NCBI GenBank assembly: GCA_913042885.1
Contig: CAJWLW010000041.1
Coordinates: 1-23,455, forward strand
Length of the DNA stretch: 23,455 nucleotides
Reading direction: 5' to 3'
Source of the DNA: an uncultured Lentisphaeria bacterium
Lineage (GTDB): Bacteria > Verrucomicrobiota > Lentisphaeria > JABSQK01 > CAJWLW01
Shown piece by piece: positions 1 to 6,912 of the stretch (positions are counted from its first letter, which is position 1; each line of letters opens with the position of its first letter). Under the pieces are notes generated by a model. The model made no database searches. It was not told the DNA's origin and saw only the letters and a list, made by a program, of their open reading frames with translations. A program made the position numbers and the translations under genes.

Positions 1-1200
1 CAGCCCAGCGGTTGCCTGACGCCCGCGGCTGACGGTGGTCCCACACGTATCGTTTTCGACGAGCCCGCTGACCGCGCTGCCGTCTTGGAGACTCTGGCTT
101 CCCTGGGGGAGTTGGCAACGCCTCTCTCCAGCTCGGACCAGGTGGCGCGGCGTATGCAGCGCCTCAATTGCTATGCCTGTCACCGCCGTTCGGATCTCGG
201 CGGACCCCATCCAGCTCTCGCGGATTTCTTCGCTGGTGATGAGAACGCGGAACTGGGTGACGAAGGTCGCTTCCCCCCGCCCCTTACGGGGGTGGGCTCG
301 AAGTTGAATCCGTCCTGGCTGCAGAGCGTGCTGCTCGAAGACCTGAATGGCTCCTCGCCCGGTGCCCGGGTGCGCCCGTACCTGGAGACCCGCATGCCCT
401 ACTTCGGTTCGGGCAACGTCGGGGACCTGGTGGACCTCTTGCGGGACGCCGATGGGGCCGAGGTTGCTGGACGCGCCCAGCCCCTGGCTTCCAGCCCCAG
501 CCTGATCCAAGCCGGGCACAAGCTGGCGGGCATCGGGGGGCTGGGCTGCATCCAATGCCACCCCTTCGGCAGCGTGCCTTCCTTGGGCGTGACCTCCGTC
601 AACCTGTTCGGCATGACCGAGAACCTGCAGTACGACTGGTTCCGACAGCTCCTGCTCGACCCCATGTCTACCGGCATCGGCACGCGCATGCCCGCCTTCT
701 GGTTGGAGGGGGAGAGTCCGATCGACGTTCTGGACAAGGACCCGGGCCGCCAGGTGGAGGCCCTGTGGGCCTTCCTGATGGAGGGCGACAACATGATGCC
801 CCCGCGCGGGCTCAACAATCCCGACGCGGCCTACGAGTTGATTCCCGACGATCGCCCCCTGTGTGTGGGCGTCTTCATGAAGGGTGTCAGCCCGCGCACC
901 CTGGCCGTGGGTTTTCCGGAGTGGGTGCACTATGCCTACGACATGCAGGCCGCGCGGCTGGCCACCTCTTGGCGCGGACGGTTCTTCAACACGCGTGGCA
1001 CCTGGCACGGGCGTGCAGGTGCACTGGAGTCTCCCCCGTCGGCGGACACCCTGAACTGGCCGACGGGTGCAGCGTTGGCGCCCTGCTTGATGACGATCAG
1101 CGCTGTGGTGCCATCACCAGTGAATACATGGGTGTTGGTGGCCATGAGGTTGGCAAGCAGCGTGTTGCCGTCGCTGCTGCGCAGCTCGGCGCTGATATAG
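1..1200 (+). CDS. Cytochrome c domain protein, 5'-partial, 3' end disrupted
   Basis: The reading frame is open from base 1, so the gene begins upstream of the window. It contains two covalent haem-binding motifs, CYACH (bases 169-183) and CIQCH (547-561), each followed by Met-containing stretches (TRMPYFG, TRMPAFW) that could supply the axial ligand. This is the pattern of the large multi-domain cytochrome c proteins of planctomycetes and related bacteria, which act outside the cytoplasm in electron transfer, often fused to other domains. The part after the second haem module (HYAYDM, WRGRFFN, TWHGRAG) also fits that family. From about base 1085 to the stop at 1198 the translation no longer looks like protein: it is the antisense of the secreted-protein gene at 936-1592. 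I therefore take the true C-terminus as lost at a joint near 1060-1090. Redox partner unknown. Confidence 0.75.
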   Translation, partial: QPSGCLTPAADGGPTRIVFDEPADRAAVLETLASLGELATPLSSSDQVARRMQRLNCYACHRRSDLGGPHPALADFFAGDENAELGDEGRFPPPLTGVGSKLNPSWLQSVLLEDLNGSSPGARVRPYLETRMPYFGSGNVGDLVDLLRDADGAEVAGRAQPLASSPSLIQAGHKLAGIGGLGCIQCHPFGSVPSLGVTSVNLFGMTENLQYDWFRQLLLDPMSTGIGTRMPAFWLEGESPIDVLDKDPGRQVEALWAFLMEGDNMMPPRGLNNPDAAYELIPDDRPLCVGVFMKGVSPRTLAVGFPEWVHYAYDMQAARLATSWRGRFFNTRGTWHGRAGALESPPSADTLNWPTGAALAPCLMTISAVVPSPVNTWVLVAMRLASSVLPSLLRSSALI

Positions 1201-1592
1201 CCCTCGGCGTCGAGGTCGATGAAATCCTGCGCCGTCCAGGTGGCGGTGATGTCCTCGGCCGGCAGGCCATTGTCGATGCTGAGCTCCCACGTGATGTTGT
1301 CGGCGCCGAGCAGGCGGACGTCGTGTGTGAACCCAGTCAGGATGACGTCGGAGTTGAAGATGACCTTGCCGGAACTGCCGGGTAGACCCGGCGGGCCGGG
1401 GATATCGAGGGTGTCGTCGTAACCGTCCGAACCATTGGTATCGAGGCCGATGCCGATTTCATCGCATTGGGTACAGTTGGTGCCCGAGAAGGTCAGCGGG
1501 ATGTGAATCTCCGGGTCGACAAGCTGGGCGATAGCGCCGCTGCCGAAACACAGGAATATCGCAACGGCGAGGTGCCGGATAAGAGACTTCAT
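936..1592 (-). CDS. Secreted protein of unknown function, 3' end disrupted
   Basis: The ATG at 1592 follows a strong ribosome site (GGAGG, about 8 bases upstream). The protein starts with a Sec signal peptide (positive MKSLIRH, hydrophobic core, cleavage near GAIAQ, residue 23). The mature part has an NCTQC pair and a motif with GSDGYDDTLDIPGPP. I recognise this loosely from beta-sandwich domains of exported proteins in FCB/PVC-type bacteria, where a glycine/aspartate motif is followed by D-P-P and then a tryptophan strand (here WELSI). Translation is convincing for about 170 residues, to around base 1075. Beyond that it is only the complement of the cytochrome gene (PARPCQVPRV, RPRQEVASR), so the natural C-terminus is missing. 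Function not known; surface or periplasmic location is inferred from the signal peptide. Confidence 0.6.
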   Translation of the reverse strand: MKSLIRHLAVAIFLCFGSGAIAQLVDPEIHIPLTFSGTNCTQCDEIGIGLDTNGSDGYDDTLDIPGPPGLPGSSGKVIFNSDVILTGFTHDVRLLGADNITWELSIDNGLPAEDITATWTAQDFIDLDAEGYISAELRSSDGNTLLANLMATNTHVFTGDGTTALIVIKQGANAAPVGQFRVSADGGDSSAPARPCQVPRVLKNRPRQEVASRAACMS

Positions 1593-2084
1593 TTGCAGAC
1601 CTCCGGTTGCGCGGGCATTTGAAGTATTTCGCTATCTGCTGTGGATTGGTGGCAAAGCATTGGATAAAGGCGGTTGTTGCAGTGAGTTACACGAGGCTCG
1701 CAACCACCCGTGCTTGGGCTGTCGCGGAAATAAATTGCAGATTTCCGATTCGATTTTGCGCGGCATATTTTGACGGTATTCCGTTGTATCGTGTTCCTTG
1801 CCGCATCGACCTTCCATAGAGTCGGGACAGTTTCGCTCGGTTGCCCGACAAAACCTACCGTACAATCCAGCGCTGAAAAATGCAAAGGTATTCCAGCACG
1901 GACCTTTAGCATAGCCGCAGGGCACCTCAATTCAACCCATTGACGTGGGAAGATTGGAAAAGTTTGGGCCATCGTTCAGTACTACGCAGGCAGTCCCCGA
2001 ATCATACAATATACCGGGTTTCACCGTGTACCTGTCATCTCGTGCGCACCGCTGCGTGCCGTTGTGCTCGGTATGTGATAAAAA
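1593..2084. other. Non-coding stretch, 492 bases
   Basis: Both flanking genes are on the minus strand. Base composition is more AT-rich than its surroundings, and the open frames across it translate into protein-unlike, Cys/His/Arg-rich sequence. It holds an inverted repeat (GTCGGG 1821-1826 with CCCGAC 1844-1849, 17-base loop) and must contain the promoter of the secreted-protein gene starting at 1592. I could not fix a convincing -35/-10 pair or match the region to a riboswitch I know. Confidence 0.6.
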
Positions 2085-2089
2085 TCACT
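2074..2089. promoter_or_regulatory. CRP/FNR-like palindrome
   Basis: TGTGATAAAAATCACT matches the CRP half-site layout TGTGA-N6-TCACA at nine of ten defined positions. Its core GTGAT-AAAA-ATCAC is also a perfect five-pair hairpin. It overlaps the stop codon of the glycosyltransferase gene and lies about 480 bases upstream of the next minus-strand gene. It could be a regulator site for a promoter in the following non-coding stretch, a weak end-of-gene hairpin, or chance. Confidence 0.25.
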
Positions 2090-3785
2090 GCCCGTCTTTC
2101 GCCGATACCGGTTTCTTTCGATAGATGTTCGCGGCGCGGTAGCGCTCCAGGTGGTTGTACTCGGCAGCCAGCCATTGCTGAAGAGCCGGCGGTGGGCTGT
2201 ACTGCAGCACGCAGACGGTTGGGGGCGCCGTCTGCAGGCGCTCGAACTCAGCCGCCCACGTCGTGGCGCCAAAGGCGTCATATGCCCAGGAAACGAGGTA
2301 GGGGGTTGCCGGTTGGACGCCGGCGTAGAAGTAGATGCTGGTGTGGCTGCCGTCGACCCAGCAGCGCTGTCCGCTGAACCCCAGCGCCACGAGGCGCCGC
2401 CCGATGTCGCGGTCGCGGTTGAACATGTTCGACCGGTATTTCTGGTAGCTCAGTTTCTCCGGGGCGTGCCGCAGATAGCCTGTGTACGTTCCGAACCACA
2501 GCCCGGCAGTGATTACAATGCCGCAGACCAGCGCTGTGCGCGGTCCGCCGAGGCGTCCGCGTGTTGCCAGGTGCCGGCAGCCATACACGGTGCCTGCGAT
2601 GAGCAGCGGCAAGACGAATAAGGTAGCGTACGGCAGGCCTTCATCGCGAATCCACACTGTCAGTCCGGCAGTCACCCAGACGCCCAGGAGAATTGCTGCA
2701 AGCCACACATAGTGCCTGGGGGTCTGCCGTGGTCGGGGCATCGCTGCGAGGCTGTGGACGACGCCGATCAGCAGGAAGGGGAGATACAGGTTGTAGTAGT
2801 GCGGAAACTCTTTGCCGGGCAGGGCGATCGCCAGCACTGTGGCGGCCAGGAATGTCGCGGGCAGGGGATCGGCCCGCCGCTGCCAGCAGATCCAGGTACC
2901 GGCGTAGGCCATCAGGCCGAGTAGCCACAGTGCATAGACCGGACGCCCGAACGGTGTCCAGGCGAATGCCTGGAGCAGTCGCAGGACGAGATTGTCCGTG
3001 CCATAGGTGTCGGTCGTTGTGTACCCGGCGTTCTGCGCGTACTGGGCGAGGAATATCAGCGGATCGCAGCCGGCCAGTGCGTATGCGGCGACATGCAGCC
3101 CGAAGAGGATCGCACCGGCGACCAGCCCGCGACGAAGGATCGACAGGAGGTAGTCCCGGGCCGGGTGCGCGTGTCGTGGTGCGCCGTTTGCCGGCGGTGT
3201 CGGCAGCAGCACGATCGCGATGAAGTATGGCAGCGCCACCTGCTTGACCAGTGCTGCCAGCGACAGCAGGACAGCGGCCCCGACGAACCAGCCAAAGCAG
3301 TTGTCGGCACGATAGCGGTACATTGCCGCCATTGCCGCCAGCAGCAGCGGCAGCATGAACACTTCCAGATTGGCACCGTTGGCGTAGGTTGCGGGAAAGC
3401 AGGCGAACGCCGGCCACATGCCGAGCAATGCCAGCGCCTGCCAGGCCGGGCGTTTCGGCAGCAGCAGGGCCAGGCAGGCCGTCGCGGCCGCCATGAATAC
3501 CAGCGCCATGAGCTTGGGCGCCGCCTCGACATAGCCGAAGCAGGCGATTGCGATGCGGTACAGCCAGAAGGCACCGATCGGCTTATTGTCCCAGACAGTG
3601 GCGTACGGTTTGCCGCCGTTCAGCCAATCGTGCGCCAGCACGCTGAAGATGGCTTCGTCTGTCTCCAACGGTTCGTGGAGACTGTGACAGCGCAGCAAGG
3701 TTACCAGTGCGATACTGCCAAGAATAATGGCGACTGTGGGCCGTTCGATCTTGAACGGTTTGTCTTCGATGTGGAGCTGTTCCAA
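2085..3785 (-). CDS. GT-C fold membrane glycosyltransferase (GT39/ArnT-like)
   Basis: This is a 566-residue polytopic membrane protein with about ten or more hydrophobic helices. Near the N-terminus, just after the first helix, it has TDEAIF (Asp43, Glu44) and WDNKPIG (about 65-71). This is the first periplasmic loop of the PMT/ArnT-type dolichyl- or undecaprenyl-phosphate-sugar transferases, in which an acidic residue of this loop is catalytic. The family moves a sugar from a polyprenyl-phosphate carrier onto lipid, glycan or protein on the outer face of the inner membrane. The start is TTG at 3785, chosen because AGGAG lies six bases upstream. It is divergent from the PilT-like pair, and products of that neighbourhood (for example pilin) are conceivable but unproven substrates. 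The soluble C-terminal region (about 420-566) carries no motif I can name. Confidence 0.8.
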   Translation of the reverse strand: MEQLHIEDKPFKIERPTVAIILGSIALVTLLRCHSLHEPLETDEAIFSVLAHDWLNGGKPYATVWDNKPIGAFWLYRIAIACFGYVEAAPKLMALVFMAAATACLALLLPKRPAWQALALLGMWPAFACFPATYANGANLEVFMLPLLLAAMAAMYRYRADNCFGWFVGAAVLLSLAALVKQVALPYFIAIVLLPTPPANGAPRHAHPARDYLLSILRRGLVAGAILFGLHVAAYALAGCDPLIFLAQYAQNAGYTTTDTYGTDNLVLRLLQAFAWTPFGRPVYALWLLGLMAYAGTWICWQRRADPLPATFLAATVLAIALPGKEFPHYYNLYLPFLLIGVVHSLAAMPRPRQTPRHYVWLAAILLGVWVTAGLTVWIRDEGLPYATLFVLPLLIAGTVYGCRHLATRGRLGGPRTALVCGIVITAGLWFGTYTGYLRHAPEKLSYQKYRSNMFNRDRDIGRRLVALGFSGQRCWVDGSHTSIYFYAGVQPATPYLVSWAYDAFGATTWAAEFERLQTAPPTVCVLQYSPPPALQQWLAAEYNHLERYRAANIYRKKPVSAKDGQ

Positions 3786-3803
3786 AAAATCTCCTGTATA
3801 CAG

Positions 3804-3831
3804 TTTTCACAGTACTCCGATAGTGTATAAT
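3804..3831 (+). promoter_or_regulatory. Sigma-70-type promoter of the PilT-like operon
   Basis: TTTTCA (3804-3809), a 16-base spacer and a perfect TATAAT (3826-3831). Transcription would begin near 3838, giving a leader of about 38 bases before the GTG start. It lies in the gap between two divergent genes. Confidence 0.55.
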
Positions 3832-3875
3832 ACCTGCACAAGATTTCGAGTCTCATCACAAGAGGAAAATTAGTT

Positions 3876-5480
3876 GTGGACGCAGCGGTAAGCTGGTTTT
3901 GCTATTACTCGGTGGAGCGCCACCTTATTTCGGCCGAACAGTGTCGGGAGCTTCGGGATGTTTTCGGTGCCGAGGTCGAGTTGATCACGTTTGCGCAGGC
4001 CGTACTCGATCATCAGATGTGTGATGATGTGGACAGCATTCAGCAGATTATGGATGACGCCCACACCAACGCCGAGGTGGGATCATCACCGCCACGGGAC
4101 GTTTTTGAGGACGGTCTCGACACAGGCGCCGCAGCCGGCGATGAAGGGGCTGCCGACAGTTTTGACCTGGTCATCGACGAACCAGCCGGCGCTGCTGCGG
4201 TTGGGGGGACATCGTCGCCGCCCGAATCATCGCCGCTGCCGATGGGATCGCCGATGTCGGTGGGCACTTCTGCAGCTGATCTGCCGGCGCTCGACGGTGT
4301 TGAAAATATGACGGACAGCGAAGTGGGCGATATCGTTCGTCAGTTCCTGATCGTTTGTCGTGGCATGGGCGCCAGTGACCTGCACCTTTCGGCCATGGCC
4401 ATCCCCTTCATACGCTTGAATCTGCAGATCAAGACGGTCGCCGACAAGCCGCTGTCGCCGGAAGCTTCGGCAAGACTCAACACGGTCCTGCTGTCCGAAA
4501 GCCAGCGCGCTGAGTTCGATGCTCATAAGGATCTGGACTTTGCGCTGGCAGTGCCCGACAGCGGACGGTTCCGCGTCAACCTGATGGTTCACAAGCAGGG
4601 GGTTGCCGGCACCTATCGTCTGGTGCCGGATCGGATCATGTCCCTCGTGGAACTCGGCTTCCGCGACACTAAAACAATCACCAAGCTGCTTGACCATCAC
4701 AACGGGCTTATCCTGGTGACCGGTCCTGTCGGCAGCGGCAAGACGACGACGCTGGCGGCGCTGGTCGATATCATCAACAGCAAGCGCGAAGACCACATCA
4801 TCACTGTCGAGGAACCGATTGAGATTGTCCATGAGTCGAAGAAGTGCAACGTCACCCAGCGCGAAGTCGGTCCCCACACCCAGTCTTTTGCCAGCGCGCT
4901 CAAAGGTGCCTTGCGTGAGGACCCGGATGTGATTGTGATCGGCGAGCTGCGTGATCTCGAGACGATCGAAATGGCGATCACCGCCGCCGAAACCGGACAT
5001 CTCGTGATCGGCACGTTGCACACCAGTGACGCTGCCACCACGCTGGACCGATTGCTCGACGTCTTTCCGCCGGACCAGCAGCAACAGATCCGCGCGATGA
5101 CCGCGGAGAGCCTGCGCGGCATCATCTGCCAGAAACTCATCCCGCGCGATGTCGTCAACGGTCTGGCGGTTGCCGCCGAAATACTGATTCACACGATCGC
5201 CGTGGCCAACATCATTCGTGAAGGCAAGACCCACACACTCTCCGCCGTTCTGCAGACCGGCGCGCAGCTGGGCATGAAGTTGATGGAACAGTCCGTGTTC
5301 GAGCTGTGGGAGGACGGCAGTATTTCGCAGGATTCCGCGCTCATGCATCTCAAGGACAAGCAGTTCATTAACCGCATCCTCAAGCCGGCCGCCGCTGGCG
5401 CCCCGCAGAACAGTACCGAGCCGGAGTCGATGCCGAGCACTGCCGAATCGAAGAAGAAGAAGGGGGGGTGGTTCAAGTAA
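3876..5480 (+). CDS. PilT-family ATPase with N-terminal extension
   Basis: Secretion/retraction ATPase of the type II/IV superfamily, 534 residues against about 350-370 for ordinary PilT. The C-terminal core (about 146-500) has Walker A GPVGSGKT (283-290), the Asp box around VEEPIE (311-316), Walker B DPDVIVIGELRD (349-360) and an intact His box TGHLVIGTLHT (373-383), plus an IIREG segment (446-450). The first 145 residues are extra: a helical 60-residue stretch followed by an acidic, Ala/Gly/Ser/Pro-rich linker. The C-terminus ends in a lysine-rich tail (KKKKGGWFK). PilT hexamers use ATP to disassemble the pilus at the inner membrane. The GTG start at 3876 is supported by AGAGGAAA eight bases upstream. 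The stop overlaps the start of the next ATPase (TAATG), so they are translated together. The short N-terminal helical block might be a partner-binding module; that is inference. Confidence 0.88.
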   Translation: MDAAVSWFCYYSVERHLISAEQCRELRDVFGAEVELITFAQAVLDHQMCDDVDSIQQIMDDAHTNAEVGSSPPRDVFEDGLDTGAAAGDEGAADSFDLVIDEPAGAAAVGGTSSPPESSPLPMGSPMSVGTSAADLPALDGVENMTDSEVGDIVRQFLIVCRGMGASDLHLSAMAIPFIRLNLQIKTVADKPLSPEASARLNTVLLSESQRAEFDAHKDLDFALAVPDSGRFRVNLMVHKQGVAGTYRLVPDRIMSLVELGFRDTKTITKLLDHHNGLILVTGPVGSGKTTTLAALVDIINSKREDHIITVEEPIEIVHESKKCNVTQREVGPHTQSFASALKGALREDPDVIVIGELRDLETIEMAITAAETGHLVIGTLHTSDAATTLDRLLDVFPPDQQQQIRAMTAESLRGIICQKLIPRDVVNGLAVAAEILIHTIAVANIIREGKTHTLSAVLQTGAQLGMKLMEQSVFELWEDGSISQDSALMHLKDKQFINRILKPAAAGAPQNSTEPESMPSTAESKKKKGGWFK

Positions 5481-6562
5481 TGGCCAAGATCGATTTATTC
5501 CTCAAGGAGATGCTGGACCTGAACGGCTCGGATCTTCACCTGATCGTCGGACTGCCGCCGAAGATCCGGGTTCATGGCAATCTTCGGGCGCTGGACGAGC
5601 CGCCGGTGACGACCACCGACATGGATGCCATCCTGAGCGAAATCTGCCCGCCTGTGCGTTGGGAGGAGTTCTGCGAAGTGTCCGACCTCGACTTTGCATA
5701 CGAGATCGAAGGGCTGGCTCGTTTCCGCTGCAATTATCTGGTCAATCATTATGGGAAAGCCGCCGTGCTCCGGCAGATCCCGTCGAAAATTCTCACCTTT
5801 GACGACCTCAGCCTGCCCGAGATTCTCAAGCAGGTGTGCGAGTACAAGAGCGGTCTGGTTTTTGTCACCGGTCCTACCGGCAGCGGTAAGTCGACGACGA
5901 TGGCGGCGATGATCGATTACATCAATGCCAATCACATGAAGCACATCATCACGATCGAGGACCCGATCGAGTTCGTGCATCAGAACCAGAAGTCGATCAT
6001 CGTCCATCGTGAAGTGGGTGAGCACAGCGATTCCTTTGCCAACGCGCTGATGGGCGGCATGCGCGCTGATCCCGATATCATCCTGCTCGGTGAGATGCGC
6101 GAGCTCGAGACCATTCGTCTCGCCCTGAGTTGCGCCAGCATGGGGATGCTTGTGTTCGGTACGCTGCACACCAACAACGCGCCAAAGACCATCGACCGCG
6201 TTATCGACGCGTTCCCGGCCGAGGAGCAGTCGCAGATCCGCACCATTCTGGCCCAGTGCCTGACCGCAGTTGTCTCGCAACTGCTCTGCCGCACAGCGGA
6301 CGGCAAAGGGCGCTGCGCTGTTCTGGAAATCCTGCTGCGAAACGAAGCGTTGCCGAACGTCATCCGCGAAGGCCAGATCTCGTCGATCCGCAATATCATC
6401 GAGCAGGGCAGCCAGGAAGGCATGGCATCGATGGATGCCGGCCTGCGAAACCTGCTGGCCGAGGGCAAGATCAACGAGCTCGAAGCCTATATGAAAGCTT
6501 CCGATAAGAAAGAATTCGCTCAGTACCTCCCCGAACACACCGTGCTCGGCGCCGAAAGCTGA
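5480..6562 (+). CDS. PilT/PilU-like twitching motility ATPase
   Basis: A 360-residue protein of canonical PilT length: N-terminal PAS-like region with GSDLHL (16-21), then Walker A GPTGSGKS (131-138), Asp box ITIEDPIEF (157-165), Walker B DPDIILLGEMRE (198-209) and His box MGMLVFGTLHTN (221-232). The usual His of T-G-H-L is Met223 here, while the second His (230) is kept. The AIRAGE-like element reads NVIREGQ. I chose the ATG at 5480, overlapping the upstream TAA, over an in-frame GTG four codons earlier, because a stop/start overlap with a purine-rich G-run upstream is the usual coupled arrangement. Together with its upstream paralogue it resembles the PilT-PilU pair, where one motor depends on the other. 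No pilin, PilB, PilC or PilM-Q gene is in the window. Confidence 0.9.
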   Translation: MAKIDLFLKEMLDLNGSDLHLIVGLPPKIRVHGNLRALDEPPVTTTDMDAILSEICPPVRWEEFCEVSDLDFAYEIEGLARFRCNYLVNHYGKAAVLRQIPSKILTFDDLSLPEILKQVCEYKSGLVFVTGPTGSGKSTTMAAMIDYINANHMKHIITIEDPIEFVHQNQKSIIVHREVGEHSDSFANALMGGMRADPDIILLGEMRELETIRLALSCASMGMLVFGTLHTNNAPKTIDRVIDAFPAEEQSQIRTILAQCLTAVVSQLLCRTADGKGRCAVLEILLRNEALPNVIREGQISSIRNIIEQGSQEGMASMDAGLRNLLAEGKINELEAYMKASDKKEFAQYLPEHTVLGAES

Positions 6563-6577
6563 TCCTCCCTTCAGCAC

Positions 6578-6597
6578 CACGAGCTTACGCGCTCGTG
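6578..6597 (+). terminator. Hairpin after the PilT-like pair
   Basis: CACGAGC (6578-6584) pairs perfectly with GCTCGTG (6591-6597) across a six-base loop, 15 bases after the stop codon. The following ATTATTGT is only modestly T-rich, so it is a weak terminator or mRNA end-stabilising structure. Confidence 0.45.
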
Positions 6598-6744
6598 ATT
6601 ATTGTCGATCCCGCCTCCCGGCATTGAATACTTTAGCTGGCATACCCTATCGGCGGCGACGGTCGCCCCTCTTCCGTATCCAGTTGTGGCATAAATCGTG
6701 CGGCTTTCCGTATTTAGCGGGTGACCCCACAGACCCAAACCTTC

Positions 6745-6772
6745 TTGAAATACTATCTTTTAATCCTATAGT
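6745..6772 (+). promoter_or_regulatory. Sigma-70-type promoter of the SurA-like gene
   Basis: TTGAAA (6745-6750), 16-base spacer and TATAGT (6767-6772), in an AT-rich stretch. The predicted start near 6779 leaves a 5' leader of about 130 bases before the preferred ATG at 6913. Confidence 0.55.
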
Positions 6773-6780
6773 TTCCGCCT

Positions 6781-6797
6781 ATTGCCTTCAAGGCAAT
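6781..6797. promoter_or_regulatory. 17-base perfect palindrome at the transcript start
   Basis: ATTGCCTT-C-AAGGCAAT is a perfect inverted repeat centred on 6789, starting eight bases after the -10 element. In that place it would work as a repressor operator, or as a hairpin at the very 5' end of the mRNA. No cognate regulator gene is next to it. Confidence 0.4.
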
Positions 6798-6912
6798 TGA
6801 ATGAAAGACATATAAAACAAGGGTTTGCATGCTCCATACAGTCTATCGATGGCTATATCAAAATGGACACCACGCCGGTTTTCAAGCTGCCAGTTTCTAC
6901 CCGGAGCGAGGC

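Noticed and set aside
1801..1870. Possible riboswitch (c-di-GMP or cobalamin type)
   Set aside because: There is a stem GTCGGG/CCCGAC and some GAAA-like loops, but the conserved core bases of those classes are not present in order.
1589..1972. 127-residue minus-strand ORF in the non-coding stretch
   Set aside because: Composition is not protein-like, there is no ribosome site, and it overlaps the better-supported start at 1592.
4227..5348. Long antisense ORFs over the two PilT-like genes and elsewhere
   Set aside because: They are shadows caused by GC-rich codon use; translations are His/Asp/Arg-rich and match no fold, while the sense strands carry full motif sets.
6829..6912. Earlier start for the SurA-like protein
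   Set aside because: It would put 28 non-conserved residues before a clear signal peptide; the ATG at 6913 has a ribosome site.
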